This document shows positions 1 to 7,272 of a stretch of DNA of 64,000 nt, piece by piece (the first letter of the stretch is position 1; each line of letters starts with the position of its first letter). The DNA comes from Massilia sp. BJB1822. Lineage in GTDB: Bacteria; Pseudomonadota; Gammaproteobacteria; Burkholderiales; Burkholderiaceae_D. Under the pieces are notes generated by a model. That model had not been told where the DNA came from, made no database searches, and worked only from the letters and a program-made list of their open reading frames with translations. The stretch spans positions 62,001 to 126,000 of the forward strand of contig NZ_JABWEB010000009.1 in NCBI RefSeq assembly GCF_013369485.1, given 5' to 3'. Position numbers and translations under genes: made by a program.

Positions 1-1420
1 TTTCAAGCGCGAGGACATGCAGGACGTGTTCAGCTTCAAGGTGCGCGGCGCGTACAACAAGATGGCCCATCTGAGCGAAGCGCAATTGAAGCGCGGCGTC
101 ATTTGCGCCTCGGCCGGCAACCACGCCCAGGGCGTGGCACTGTCGGCGGCGCGCATGGGCTGCCCGGCCGTGATCGTGATGCCGGCCACCACGCCGCAGC
201 TGAAGATCGAGGCGGTGCGCGCGCGCGGCGGCGCCCATGTGGAAGTGGTGCTGCACGGCGAATCGTATACCGACGCCTACAACCATGCGCTGACGCTGGA
301 AAGAGAACAGAAGCTGACCTTCGTCCACCCCTTCGACGATCCCGACGTGATCGCCGGCCAGGGCACGATCGCGATGGAAATCCTGCGCCAGCATGCCGGT
401 CCGATCCACGCCATCTTCGTGCCGATCGGCGGCGGCGGCATCATCGCCGGCATCGCCGCCTACGTGAAGCAGATCCGTCCCGACATCAAGATCATCGGCG
501 TGCAGCCCCTGGATTCGGACGCCATGGCGCGCAGCCTGAAAGCGGGCGAGCGCCTGACCCTGCCCGACGTCGGCCTGTTCGCCGACGGCACCGCCGTGCG
601 CCTGGTGGGCGAGGAAACCTTCCGCATCGCGCAACAGTATGTGGACGATGTGATCCTGGTCGATACGGACGCCATCTGCGCCGCCATCAAGGACGTGTTC
701 ATGGACACGCGCTCGATCCTGGAGCCGTCCGGCGCCTTGGCCGTAGCCGGCGCCAAGGCCTATATCGAACGCGCGGAACTGAGCAAAGACCCGATCCTGC
801 ACCAGACCCTGATCACCGTGGCCAGCGGCGCCAACATGAATTTCGACCGCCTGCGCTTTGTCGCCGAACGCGCCGAGTTGGGCGAGTCGCGCGAAGCGGT
901 CTTCGCCGTCACCCTGCCCGAGCAGCGCGGCAGCTTCAAGCGCTTCTGCGCCCTGGTCGGGCCGCGCAATGTCACCGAGTTCAATTACCGCATCAGCGAC
1001 CAGGACCAGGCCCATGTCTTTGTCGGCGTGCAGATAGCCGACCGCAACGAATCGAGCGCCCTGGCGCGCCGCTTCGAGGACAGCCAGTTCAAGACGCTCG
1101 ACCTGACCCATGACGAGCTGGCCAAGGCCCACTTGCGCCATTTAGTGGGCGGCAAAAGCGCGCTGGCCAAGGACGAGCTGCTGTACCGCTTCGAGTTCCC
1201 CGAACGGCCGGGCGCGCTGATGCGCTTCCTCGACAGCATGGCGCCGAACTGGAATATCTCGCTGTGCCACTACCGCTCCCAGGGTGGCGACGTGGGCCGC
1301 ATCCTGATCGGCCTGCAAGTGCCGCCCGACGAGATGGGCGAGTTCCACAAATTCCTCGCCACCCTCGGCTACCGCTACTGGGACGAAACCCAGAACCCGG
1401 TCTACAAGCTCTTCCTTTAA
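1..1420 (+). CDS. ilvA: Threonine ammonia-lyase, biosynthetic (5' end outside window)
   Basis: PLP-dependent threonine deaminase, which converts threonine to 2-oxobutanoate as the first committed step of isoleucine synthesis. The reading frame is open from the left edge, so the start lies upstream; about 35-45 N-terminal residues are probably missing compared with the usual length near 510. The PLP lysine sits in FSFKVRGAYN just after the edge, the glycine loop reads GGGGIIAG, and two C-terminal ACT regulatory domains follow (FAVTLPEQRGSFKRF and YRFEFPERPGALMRF), as in the isoleucine-inhibited biosynthetic form. The last codons are partly duplicated about 70 bp downstream, beyond a palindromic repeat. 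Confidence 0.95.
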   Translation, partial: FKREDMQDVFSFKVRGAYNKMAHLSEAQLKRGVICASAGNHAQGVALSAARMGCPAVIVMPATTPQLKIEAVRARGGAHVEVVLHGESYTDAYNHALTLEREQKLTFVHPFDDPDVIAGQGTIAMEILRQHAGPIHAIFVPIGGGGIIAGIAAYVKQIRPDIKIIGVQPLDSDAMARSLKAGERLTLPDVGLFADGTAVRLVGEETFRIAQQYVDDVILVDTDAICAAIKDVFMDTRSILEPSGALAVAGAKAYIERAELSKDPILHQTLITVASGANMNFDRLRFVAERAELGESREAVFAVTLPEQRGSFKRFCALVGPRNVTEFNYRISDQDQAHVFVGVQIADRNESSALARRFEDSQFKTLDLTHDELAKAHLRHLVGGKSALAKDELLYRFEFPERPGALMRFLDSMAPNWNISLCHYRSQGGDVGRILIGLQVPPDEMGEFHKFLATLGYRYWDETQNPVYKLFL

Positions 1421-1489
1421 GCTGCCACCCAACAGCCCAGCCCGTGTCCACCTTGGGGTCAGACCCCAAGTGGACACAAGCTCTTCCTT
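1404..1489 (+). repeat. 14-bp direct repeat flanking palindromic repeat copy 1
   Basis: ACAAGCTCTTCCTT occurs at 1404-1417, inside the last ilvA codons, and again exactly at 1476-1489, immediately after the palindrome. The second copy touches the palindrome's right arm. This looks like a duplication of the ilvA 3' end associated with arrival or rearrangement of the repeat. Confidence 0.7.
1444..1477. repeat. GTGTCC/GGGGTC palindromic repeat, copy 1
   Basis: Near-perfect inverted repeat: the left arm GTGTCCACCTTGGGGTC faces the right arm GACCCCAAGTGGACAC, with one extra C in the left arm. It lies just after the ilvA stop and shares its core with the copies at 1513-1555 and 33286-33322. The size and palindromic form suggest a REP-like element; no transposase gene is nearby. 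Confidence 0.75.
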
Positions 1490-1512
1490 AAAAACTGGCC
1501 AACGACTGCTCT

Positions 1513-1555
1513 GCCCGTGTCCGATTAGGGGTCTGACCCCACGGTGGACACGGGC
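1513..1555. repeat. GTGTCC/GGGGTC palindromic repeat, copy 2
   Basis: GCCCGTGTCC at the left end pairs with GGACACGGGC at the right end, and the centre contains GGGGTCTGACCCC. The arms between these blocks have diverged. It lies in the ilvA-queF gap, about 35 bp downstream of copy 1. Confidence 0.75.
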
Positions 1556-1634
1556 TGGGCTGTATTGGCGGCCCGGCGGGCGGGGCGCTTTTGCGTTAAC
1601 ATGGAGGGCTGTCTGATTTACTCCGAGCACCGCC

Positions 1635-2468
1635 ATGACCAATACCGCCGATCAATCTCCACTGGGCAAGAATTCCGCTTACCGCACCGACTATGCGCCG
1701 GAGCTGCTGTTCCCCATCCCGCGCCAGGGCAAGCGCGATGAGCTGGGCCTGCAAGGCACCCTGCCCTTCTTTGGCGTCGACCTGTGGAATGCCTACGAGC
1801 TGTCGTGGCTGAATATGCGCGGCAAACCGCAGGTGGCCGTGGCGCGCATCACGGTGCCGGCCGATTCGCCGAATATCATCGAATCGAAATCGTTCAAGCT
1901 GTACCTGAATTCCTTCAACCAGACCCGCCTGGGCGGCCCGGAGGCGCTCAAGACCCTGCTGCAGCAGGATCTGTCGGCGGCAGCCGGCGCCAGCGTGCAG
2001 GTCAGCCTGACCATGCAGGAAGAATTCGGCAGCCTGCAGATGGGCGAGCTGTCCGGCCTGCTGCTCGACCGCCTGGATATCGAAGTCGACAACTATGCGC
2101 CGCAGCCGGAAATCCTCAAAGCCGATTTCGACGAGCAGCCGGTGGAAGAAGTGCTGGTCTCGCATCTGCTGAAATCGAACTGCCTGGTCACGGGCCAGCC
2201 GGACTGGGGCAGCGTACAGATCAGCTATGCCGGCCCGCAAATCGATCAAGAAAGCCTATTGAAATACCTGATCGGCTTCCGCGAACACAATGAATTCCAC
2301 GAGCAATGCGTGGAGCGCATCTTCACAGATATCCTGCGCCACTGCCGGCCACAGCAGCTGACCGTGTATGCGCGCTATACCCGGCGCGGCGGCCTGGACA
2401 TCAATCCCTGGCGCAGCAACCACAGTGGCGCGCGCCTGCCGTCCAATCTGCGCAACGCGCGCCAGTAA
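1635..2468 (+). CDS. queF: NADPH-dependent 7-cyano-7-deazaguanine reductase QueF
   Basis: Reduces the nitrile preQ0 to the amine preQ1 in queuosine tRNA-modification synthesis. The 277-residue length matches the long, two-domain (type II, E. coli-like) QueF. The catalytic cysteine C183 and aspartate D190 lie in SNCLVTGQPDWGSVQI, and the substrate-binding motif ESKSFKLYLNSFN is at about 83-95. The C-terminus YTRRGGLDINPWRSN is also typical. It is a single-gene unit with a clear terminator just downstream; its promoter must lie in the repeat-bearing gap after ilvA or further upstream. Confidence 0.96.
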   Translation: MTNTADQSPLGKNSAYRTDYAPELLFPIPRQGKRDELGLQGTLPFFGVDLWNAYELSWLNMRGKPQVAVARITVPADSPNIIESKSFKLYLNSFNQTRLGGPEALKTLLQQDLSAAAGASVQVSLTMQEEFGSLQMGELSGLLLDRLDIEVDNYAPQPEILKADFDEQPVEEVLVSHLLKSNCLVTGQPDWGSVQISYAGPQIDQESLLKYLIGFREHNEFHEQCVERIFTDILRHCRPQQLTVYARYTRRGGLDINPWRSNHSGARLPSNLRNARQ

Positions 2469-2474
2469 GCGGCC

Positions 2475-2516
2475 CCGAGGATTGTTGATTGCAGTCAACA
2501 ATTCTCGGTATTTTTT
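2475..2516 (+). terminator. Rho-independent terminator of queF
   Basis: CCGAG-G-ATTGTTGA pairs with TCAACAAT-T-CTCGG around the loop TTGCAG, with a single mismatch, followed by TATTTTTT. It starts 6 bp after the queF stop. Confidence 0.85.
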
Positions 2517-2744
2517 ACAATGTGGTGAAACATTTCAGCGGGTTTTGTCTTACAATCAGTTAAGAACTGTTGTGGAATTACCCACGGCGAAAGCGCGTCC
2601 TCACAGGCAAAAAGCTGGCATTTTGCCGGAAACCTGCGCGTGAATTGCCAAGACGGCTGCCAGTATTTTTTGAATAACGCTTTAGCCTGCCTCAGGCGGA
2701 CTGGAGCGGATTGCGGAGGCCAGCCGGGCGCTAGCGATTTCATG
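2517..2744. other. Intergenic region with hairpins, no gene seen
   Basis: No convincing reading frame on either strand. Two structured spots are visible. CAGTT-AAG-AACTG lies near 2557-2570. A nested hairpin near 2595-2640 has CGCG/CGCG, CAGG/CCTG and CAAAA/TTTTG arms. The stretch lies between the queF terminator and the presumed ptsN promoter, so it could encode a small RNA or be remnant DNA. Confidence 0.4.
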
Positions 2745-2772
2745 TTACAGGCCGCACAAACAGGCCTATAAT
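2745..2772 (+). promoter_or_regulatory. Probable sigma-70 promoter of ptsN-hprK-rapZ
   Basis: TTACAG and TATAAT are separated by 16 bp, about 50 bp upstream of the ptsN start. The -10 is a perfect match and the -35 is moderate. Confidence 0.5.
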
Positions 2773-2821
2773 TCTGTGCTCGCAAGCCACCTTTGTGCGC
2801 CGCACCATTTCACGTCGCGTT

Positions 2822-3304
2822 ATGAATAATCTGAGCAAAATACTGTCGCTAGAGAATGTCCAGCTGGATTTGGAAGTCTCGAGCAAAAAGCGCGCCTTTG
2901 AGCAAGCCGGTCTGATTTTTGAAAACAACTGCGGCATCGCCCGCTCCACCGTGTCCGACAACCTGTTCGCGCGCGAGCGCCTCGGGTCGACCGGTCTGGG
3001 CCATGGCGTCGCCGTACCGCACGGCCGCATCAAGGGGTCCAAGAGCCTGAAAACGCCGCTGGCAGCCTTCGTGCGCCTGGCCGAGCCGATCCCCTTCGAG
3101 TCGCCGGATGGCAAACCCGTCAACCTGCTGTTCTTCCTGCTGATTCCCGACCACGTGACCCAGCAGCACCTGGAAATCCTGTCGGAGATCGCCGAGATGT
3201 TCTCCGACGATGCTTTCCGCACCGCCTTGTCGACCGACACCGATCCGCGCTCGGTACACAGCCGCATCGTGAATTGGCAACCCAGCTTGCAGGCGGCGGG
3301 TTAA
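2822..3304 (+). CDS. ptsN: PTS IIA-like nitrogen regulatory protein PtsN
   Basis: EIIA-Ntr, the terminal phosphoacceptor of the nitrogen PTS (PtsP-NPr-PtsN), a cytoplasmic regulator rather than a sugar transporter. The 160-residue frame carries the conserved phospho-histidine H67 in GHGVAVPHGRI. I chose the ATG at 2822 over the upstream TTG at 2795 because MNNLSKILSLENV matches the family N-terminus. It is followed after 34 bp by hprK and then rapZ, a common betaproteobacterial order. Here the three genes are separated from rpoN-hpf, with which they usually run. Confidence 0.93.
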   Translation: MNNLSKILSLENVQLDLEVSSKKRAFEQAGLIFENNCGIARSTVSDNLFARERLGSTGLGHGVAVPHGRIKGSKSLKTPLAAFVRLAEPIPFESPDGKPVNLLFFLLIPDHVTQQHLEILSEIAEMFSDDAFRTALSTDTDPRSVHSRIVNWQPSLQAAG

Positions 3305-3338
3305 ACTCAACCGACACCACTTTCCGCAAAGAAGACCC

Positions 3339-4274
3339 ATGCTGCAAACCCCGCTGACGATACAAAGGCTGTACGACGATAACCGCGAGACTTTGCAGCT
3401 GGGATGGTTCGCCGGCTTTCCCGGCGGCGAGCGCCTGATCTCGGGCGATGTGGCGTCGGCGGCCGACCAGGTCGGCCACTTGAATACGATTCACCCGGGC
3501 CGCATCCAGGTCTTCGGCCACCAGGAAATCAATTACTACCAGCGCCTGAAATCGCTGACGCGCGCCCATGTGATCGGCGAGCTGATTGCGGGCGGCCCGC
3601 CGGCCCTGATCATCGCGCAAGGCCTGGAAACGCCGCCCGATATTCTCGCCATCTGCGACGAGAAAAATATTCCCCTGTTCTCCACGCCGCTGGCCGCGGC
3701 ACAGGTGATCGACTTCCTGCGCGTGTACCTGTCGAAGAAGCTGGCGCAGCGCGTCATCATGCACGGCGTCTTCATGGACGTGCTGGGCGTGGGCGTGCTG
3801 ATTACCGGCGACTCGGGCCTGGGCAAGAGCGAGTTGGGTCTGGAGCTGATTTCGCGCAGCCATGGCCTGGTGGCCGACGACGCGGTGGAGTTCTCGCGCA
3901 TCGCGCCGAATATGATCGAGGGCCGCTGCCCGCCGCTGCTGCAAAACCTGCTGGAAGTGCGCGGCCTGGGCCTGCTCGACATCAAAGCCATCTTCGGCGA
4001 GACAGCGGTGCGGCGCAAGATGCGCCTGAAGCTGATCGTGCATCTGGTGCGCCGCTCGGCGCTGGAAGAGGAAGTGGAACGCCTGCCCTTCCAGTTCCCG
4101 ACCGAGGACGTGCTGGGCCTGCCGATCCGCAAGGTCGTGATCCCTGTTGCGGCCGGCCGCAACATCGCGGTGCTGCTGGAAGCGGCCGTGCGCAACACCA
4201 TCCTGCAATTGCGCGGCATCGATACGCTGCAAGAGTTCATGGAGCGGCAGCGTCAAGCCATGAGCGGCGACTGA
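3339..4274 (+). CDS. hprK: HPr kinase/phosphorylase
   Basis: Bifunctional enzyme that phosphorylates and dephosphorylates HPr on serine. The 311-residue length is normal. The N-terminal half is the HprK_N domain. The C-terminal kinase domain has H142 in MHGVFMDV, the Walker A loop GDSGLGKS (157-164), and the family signature EVRGLGLLDIKAIFGE. In Proteobacteria it usually accompanies an incomplete PTS and links phosphorylation state to carbon and nitrogen regulation. It lies between ptsN and rapZ on the same strand. Confidence 0.96.
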   Translation: MLQTPLTIQRLYDDNRETLQLGWFAGFPGGERLISGDVASAADQVGHLNTIHPGRIQVFGHQEINYYQRLKSLTRAHVIGELIAGGPPALIIAQGLETPPDILAICDEKNIPLFSTPLAAAQVIDFLRVYLSKKLAQRVIMHGVFMDVLGVGVLITGDSGLGKSELGLELISRSHGLVADDAVEFSRIAPNMIEGRCPPLLQNLLEVRGLGLLDIKAIFGETAVRRKMRLKLIVHLVRRSALEEEVERLPFQFPTEDVLGLPIRKVVIPVAAGRNIAVLLEAAVRNTILQLRGIDTLQEFMERQRQAMSGD

Positions 4275-4300
4275 GTCGCTTTTTCGGGTATCATGCCCGC

Positions 4301-5161
4301 ATGCGAATCGTCCTCATTACTGGTATCTCCGGCTCCGGCAAATCGGTGGCCCTGAACGTCCTCGAAGACACCGGCTACTACTGCGTGGATAACCTGCCGC
4401 CCGCCCTGCTGGCGAATCTGGTGCTCACGCTAAGCACGGAAGGCACGGAGGCGCTGGCTGTCGCGGTCGACGCCCGCAGCGCCGCTTCCCTGGCCAGCCT
4501 GCCCGGCGATATCGAGGCCTTGCGCTCCCTCGGCCATGATGTGCGCGTGATGTTCCTCACGGCCAGCACGCATTCGCTGGTGGCGCGCTTCTCGGAAACG
4601 CGGCGCAGCCATCCGCTCTCGCACCAACTGCGCCCGGGCGACAATCCCGCCGCGCGCCGCACCCTGATCGAGTGCATCCTGGAAGAGCGCGAGCGCCTGT
4701 CGGCCATCCAGCAGCTGGGCCATGTGATCGACACCTCGGAGCTGAGCGCCAACAAGCTGCGCGCCTGGGTCAAAGATCTGGTGCACAGCGAGCAGGCGCC
4801 GCTGACCCTGTTCTTCGAATCCTTCGCCTTCAAACTGGGCGTGCCGCTCGACGCCGACTTCGTGTTCGACGTGCGCGCCGTGCCGAATCCCTATTACGAT
4901 CTGGCCCTGCGCCCGCTGACCGGACGCGATGCGCCGGTGATCGCCTTTCTCGACGCCCAACCGAGCGCCGAGGAGATGTTCCAGGACATCCGCAACTTCA
5001 TCGCCAAATGGCTGCCTTCGTTCAAGAAGGACAACCGCAGCTACCTGACCGTGGCCGTAGGCTGCACCGGCGGCCAGCACCGTTCGGTGTATATGGCCGA
5101 ACGGCTCGCGCGCCATTTCCAGGTTGGCGAGCAGGTGGTGCTGCGCCACCGCGAACAGTAA
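4301..5161 (+). CDS. rapZ: RNase adapter protein RapZ
   Basis: P-loop protein which in enterobacteria binds GlmZ/GlmY small RNAs and guides RNase E to control glucosamine-6-phosphate synthase. The 286-residue frame has Walker A GISGSGKS (8-15), DTGYYCVDNLPP, and the conserved C-terminal GCTGGQHRSVYMAERLA of the RNA-binding domain. The start at 4301 is 26 bp after the hprK stop, so the genes are probably co-transcribed. Its sRNA partners are unknown in this clade. It converges on the VOC gene with a 6-bp gap. Confidence 0.95.
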   Translation: MRIVLITGISGSGKSVALNVLEDTGYYCVDNLPPALLANLVLTLSTEGTEALAVAVDARSAASLASLPGDIEALRSLGHDVRVMFLTASTHSLVARFSETRRSHPLSHQLRPGDNPAARRTLIECILEERERLSAIQQLGHVIDTSELSANKLRAWVKDLVHSEQAPLTLFFESFAFKLGVPLDADFVFDVRAVPNPYYDLALRPLTGRDAPVIAFLDAQPSAEEMFQDIRNFIAKWLPSFKKDNRSYLTVAVGCTGGQHRSVYMAERLARHFQVGEQVVLRHREQ

Positions 5162-5167
5162 GACTGC

Positions 5168-5542
5168 CTATTTCGACCAGTGCACGACCTCGATCTGATG
5201 CTGATCGGGGTCAAACACCATGGTGCCGTAATACCTCTCGTTGATGTCCGGCCGCAGGCCAGGTTCGCGCAGCTTGCTCGCGCCCAGTTCAATGGCCTTG
5301 CTGTAGAAGGCTTGCGCCGCTTCCTGCGACGGCGCCGTGATGGCGACATGGGCGCGGTGGCCCGCCAGCGCATCGCCGTTCTGCGCCGGATAAATGGCAA
5401 AGCTCCAGTGGCCGTTGGCGCCGAAGATGGCCTGGCCGCTGTCCTGATGCTGGATGCTGTAGCCCAGCGGCTCAAGGCAGGCGGTGTAGAAGGCCAGTGC
5501 GCGCGGCAGGTCGCGCGTGCCGATGGAGACGTGGTCGATCAT
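5168..5542 (-). CDS. VOC family (glyoxalase/dioxygenase superfamily) protein
   Basis: A 124-residue single-domain vicinal oxygen chelate protein. The N-terminal MIDHVSIGTRDLPRALAFY and C-terminal GTMVFDPDQHQIEVVHW are the paired beta-alpha-beta metal-site strands of the fold; H4 and the C-terminal glutamate are candidate metal ligands. The substrate cannot be inferred. It stands alone, convergent with rapZ. Confidence 0.85.
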   Translation of the reverse strand: MIDHVSIGTRDLPRALAFYTACLEPLGYSIQHQDSGQAIFGANGHWSFAIYPAQNGDALAGHRAHVAITAPSQEAAQAFYSKAIELGASKLREPGLRPDINERYYGTMVFDPDQHQIEVVHWSK

Positions 5543-5640
5543 GATGTTCCTCCCTCAAAAATGGTCAGAACATCATACTGAGCGCCGCTGAAACGTTTTC
5601 TTGAAAACGCCCGCCGCAACGCAACAATTTCTCTTAGCGC

Positions 5641-6729
5641 TTAGGGCGAGAGATGGCGCAGCGGGTGCGCATGTTCCGGCCAGGCCGGTTCGAAGAAGCG
5701 CGCCACATCCTCGGCCCGCACCTCGGCCAGCGTGGGCGGATTCCAGCGCGGCTGGTTGTCCTTGTCGATGACCAGGGCGCGCACGCCTTCCAGCACCTCC
5801 CCATGTTCGAAATTGCGGCGCACCAGATTGCGCTCCAGGCGCAGGCAGTCGGCCACGCCGAGTGCGGCGCCACGCTTCAGCAGCTCCTGCGTCACGCACA
5901 TCATCAGCGGCGAACGCTGTTCCATGGCGCGCAAGGCTTTTTGCGCGAACTCACTGGCATCGCCGCGCAGCGAATCCATCACGGCGGCCACGCTGGAAGC
6001 GGCGAAATGGCGGTCGATCAGGGCGCGCTGGGCTTCCAGCTCGCTGCCGCCGGCCTGGACGCGCAAAGGCGCGGCAAAGGCCTCGATGGCGGCGCGCAGC
6101 TGCGCTCCCGGCGTGGCGTCGATCAGGGCCGCCAGCGCGGGCATTTCGCTGTCCGGGACGTAGTGGTCGGCCAGGCCCAGATACAGGGCGTCGGCCGCGC
6201 CCACCGTGAGGCCGGTCAGGCCCAGGTACATGCCCAGCTGGCCCGGCGCATGCGAGAGGAAGTGGCTGCCGCCCACGTCGGGGAACAGGCCGATATTCAC
6301 TTCCGGCATGGCCATCCTGGTGCGGTTGCTGACGATGCGCACGCCGCAGTCCGGACCGCCCTGGGCGATGCCCATGCCGCCGCCCATCACCACGCCATCC
6401 ATCAGCGCGATATAGGGCTTGGGATAGAAATGGATTAAATGGTTTAGCGCATATTCCTCGGTGAAGAAATCCTCCAGCAGGGCGCTGCCGCCTTGCGGCG
6501 TTTGCTGCCCCGCCTCGTGGAAGAAGCGGATGTCGCCGCCGGCGCACAAGGCCTTCTCGCTGCTGCTGCGGATCACCACGGCGGCAATGGCGGCATCGCC
6601 GCGCCAGGCCAGCAGCGCCGTGCTGAGCGCGCGCACCATATCGAGCGAGAGGGAGTTCAGTGCCTTGGGACGATCGAGGGTGATGATGCCGGTGCCGTTG
6701 CTGACGCGGGTGTGGACATATGCGCTCAT
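5641..6729 (-). CDS. Enoyl-CoA hydratase/isomerase family, 3-hydroxyisobutyryl-CoA hydrolase-like
   Basis: Crotonase-fold enzyme of 362 residues. Its length and the C-terminal extension containing the paired-arginine region LERNLVRRNFEH fit the 3-hydroxyisobutyryl-CoA hydrolase branch (valine degradation) rather than simple enoyl-CoA hydratases of about 260 residues. Oxyanion-hole motifs are ALCAGGDIRFFHE and MDGVVMGGGMGIAQGG. The nucleophile-region motif MPEVNIGLFPDVGGSHFL is present. No other valine catabolism genes are adjacent. Confidence 0.85.
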   Translation of the reverse strand: MSAYVHTRVSNGTGIITLDRPKALNSLSLDMVRALSTALLAWRGDAAIAAVVIRSSSEKALCAGGDIRFFHEAGQQTPQGGSALLEDFFTEEYALNHLIHFYPKPYIALMDGVVMGGGMGIAQGGPDCGVRIVSNRTRMAMPEVNIGLFPDVGGSHFLSHAPGQLGMYLGLTGLTVGAADALYLGLADHYVPDSEMPALAALIDATPGAQLRAAIEAFAAPLRVQAGGSELEAQRALIDRHFAASSVAAVMDSLRGDASEFAQKALRAMEQRSPLMMCVTQELLKRGAALGVADCLRLERNLVRRNFEHGEVLEGVRALVIDKDNQPRWNPPTLAEVRAEDVARFFEPAWPEHAHPLRHLSP

Positions 6730-6791
6730 GAGGTCTCGCCAAAATTAGAGAAAGCTTATTCTAGCGCGGCATATGGATTTGCGGCGGATGC

Positions 6792-6817
6792 AAAAAAGGG
6801 CGCTGATGCGCCCTTTT
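6792..6817 (-). terminator. Rho-independent terminator downstream of hpf
   Basis: AAAAGGGCGC pairs with GCGCCCTTTT around a 4-nt loop. On the minus strand the stem is followed by a run of T. It lies about 20 bp beyond the hpf stop and closes the long kdsD-to-hpf transcription unit. Confidence 0.85.
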
Positions 6818-6839
6818 GTCAGTGTTGCCCGGCCTGGCT

Positions 6840-7199
6840 TTAGGCGGCAGGGGCAGGTGCTTCGAAATTATCCGGCAGGCGTTTGATAGCGGCGTGGCTA
6901 TGCTCCTGGAGTTTGGCTTTGTGCTTCATGACCTGGCGATCGAGCTTGTCGATAAGCGTATCGATGGCGGCGTACAGGTCTTGCGACAGGCTTTCCACAT
7001 ACATGGTCTTGCCGGAAACGCGCAGATTGATTTCCGCTTTTTGACGTTTTTCTTTCTCGGTGAGGTTATCTACGGTCAGGATGACAGCAATATCAATTAC
7101 ATGATCGAAGTGGCGTTTGATACGCTCCAGCTTATTCTGCACGTATTCGCGAATCGCTGGGGTCACGTCGAGATGATGTCCACTGATGGTGAGATTCAT
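6840..7199 (-). CDS. hpf: Ribosome hibernation promoting factor HPF/YfiA family
   Basis: Binds the 30S subunit in stationary phase and silences or dimerises ribosomes. The 119-residue protein is a short HPF: an S30AE domain (MNLTISGHHLDVTPAIREYV ... NLRVSGKTMYVES ... AIDTLIDKLDRQV) without the long C-terminal dimerisation domain. I chose the ATG at 7199 because TAGGAG precedes it at good spacing and the family N-terminus begins there. It is downstream of rpoN in the usual order, but ptsN does not follow it. Confidence 0.93.
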   Translation of the reverse strand: MNLTISGHHLDVTPAIREYVQNKLERIKRHFDHVIDIAVILTVDNLTEKEKRQKAEINLRVSGKTMYVESLSQDLYAAIDTLIDKLDRQVMKHKAKLQEHSHAAIKRLPDNFEAPAPAA

Positions 7200-7272
7200 A
7201 CACACTCCTAAAGATGATGTCGCTACAAGTTCATGCGCGCCCAATCTGGCCGGGCTGGCAGGAACCCAGGCA

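Noticed and set aside
5205..5222. CGGGGTC within the VOC gene as a fourth copy of the palindromic repeat
   Set aside because: Only the core hexamer matches; there is no inverted arm or GTGTCC block.
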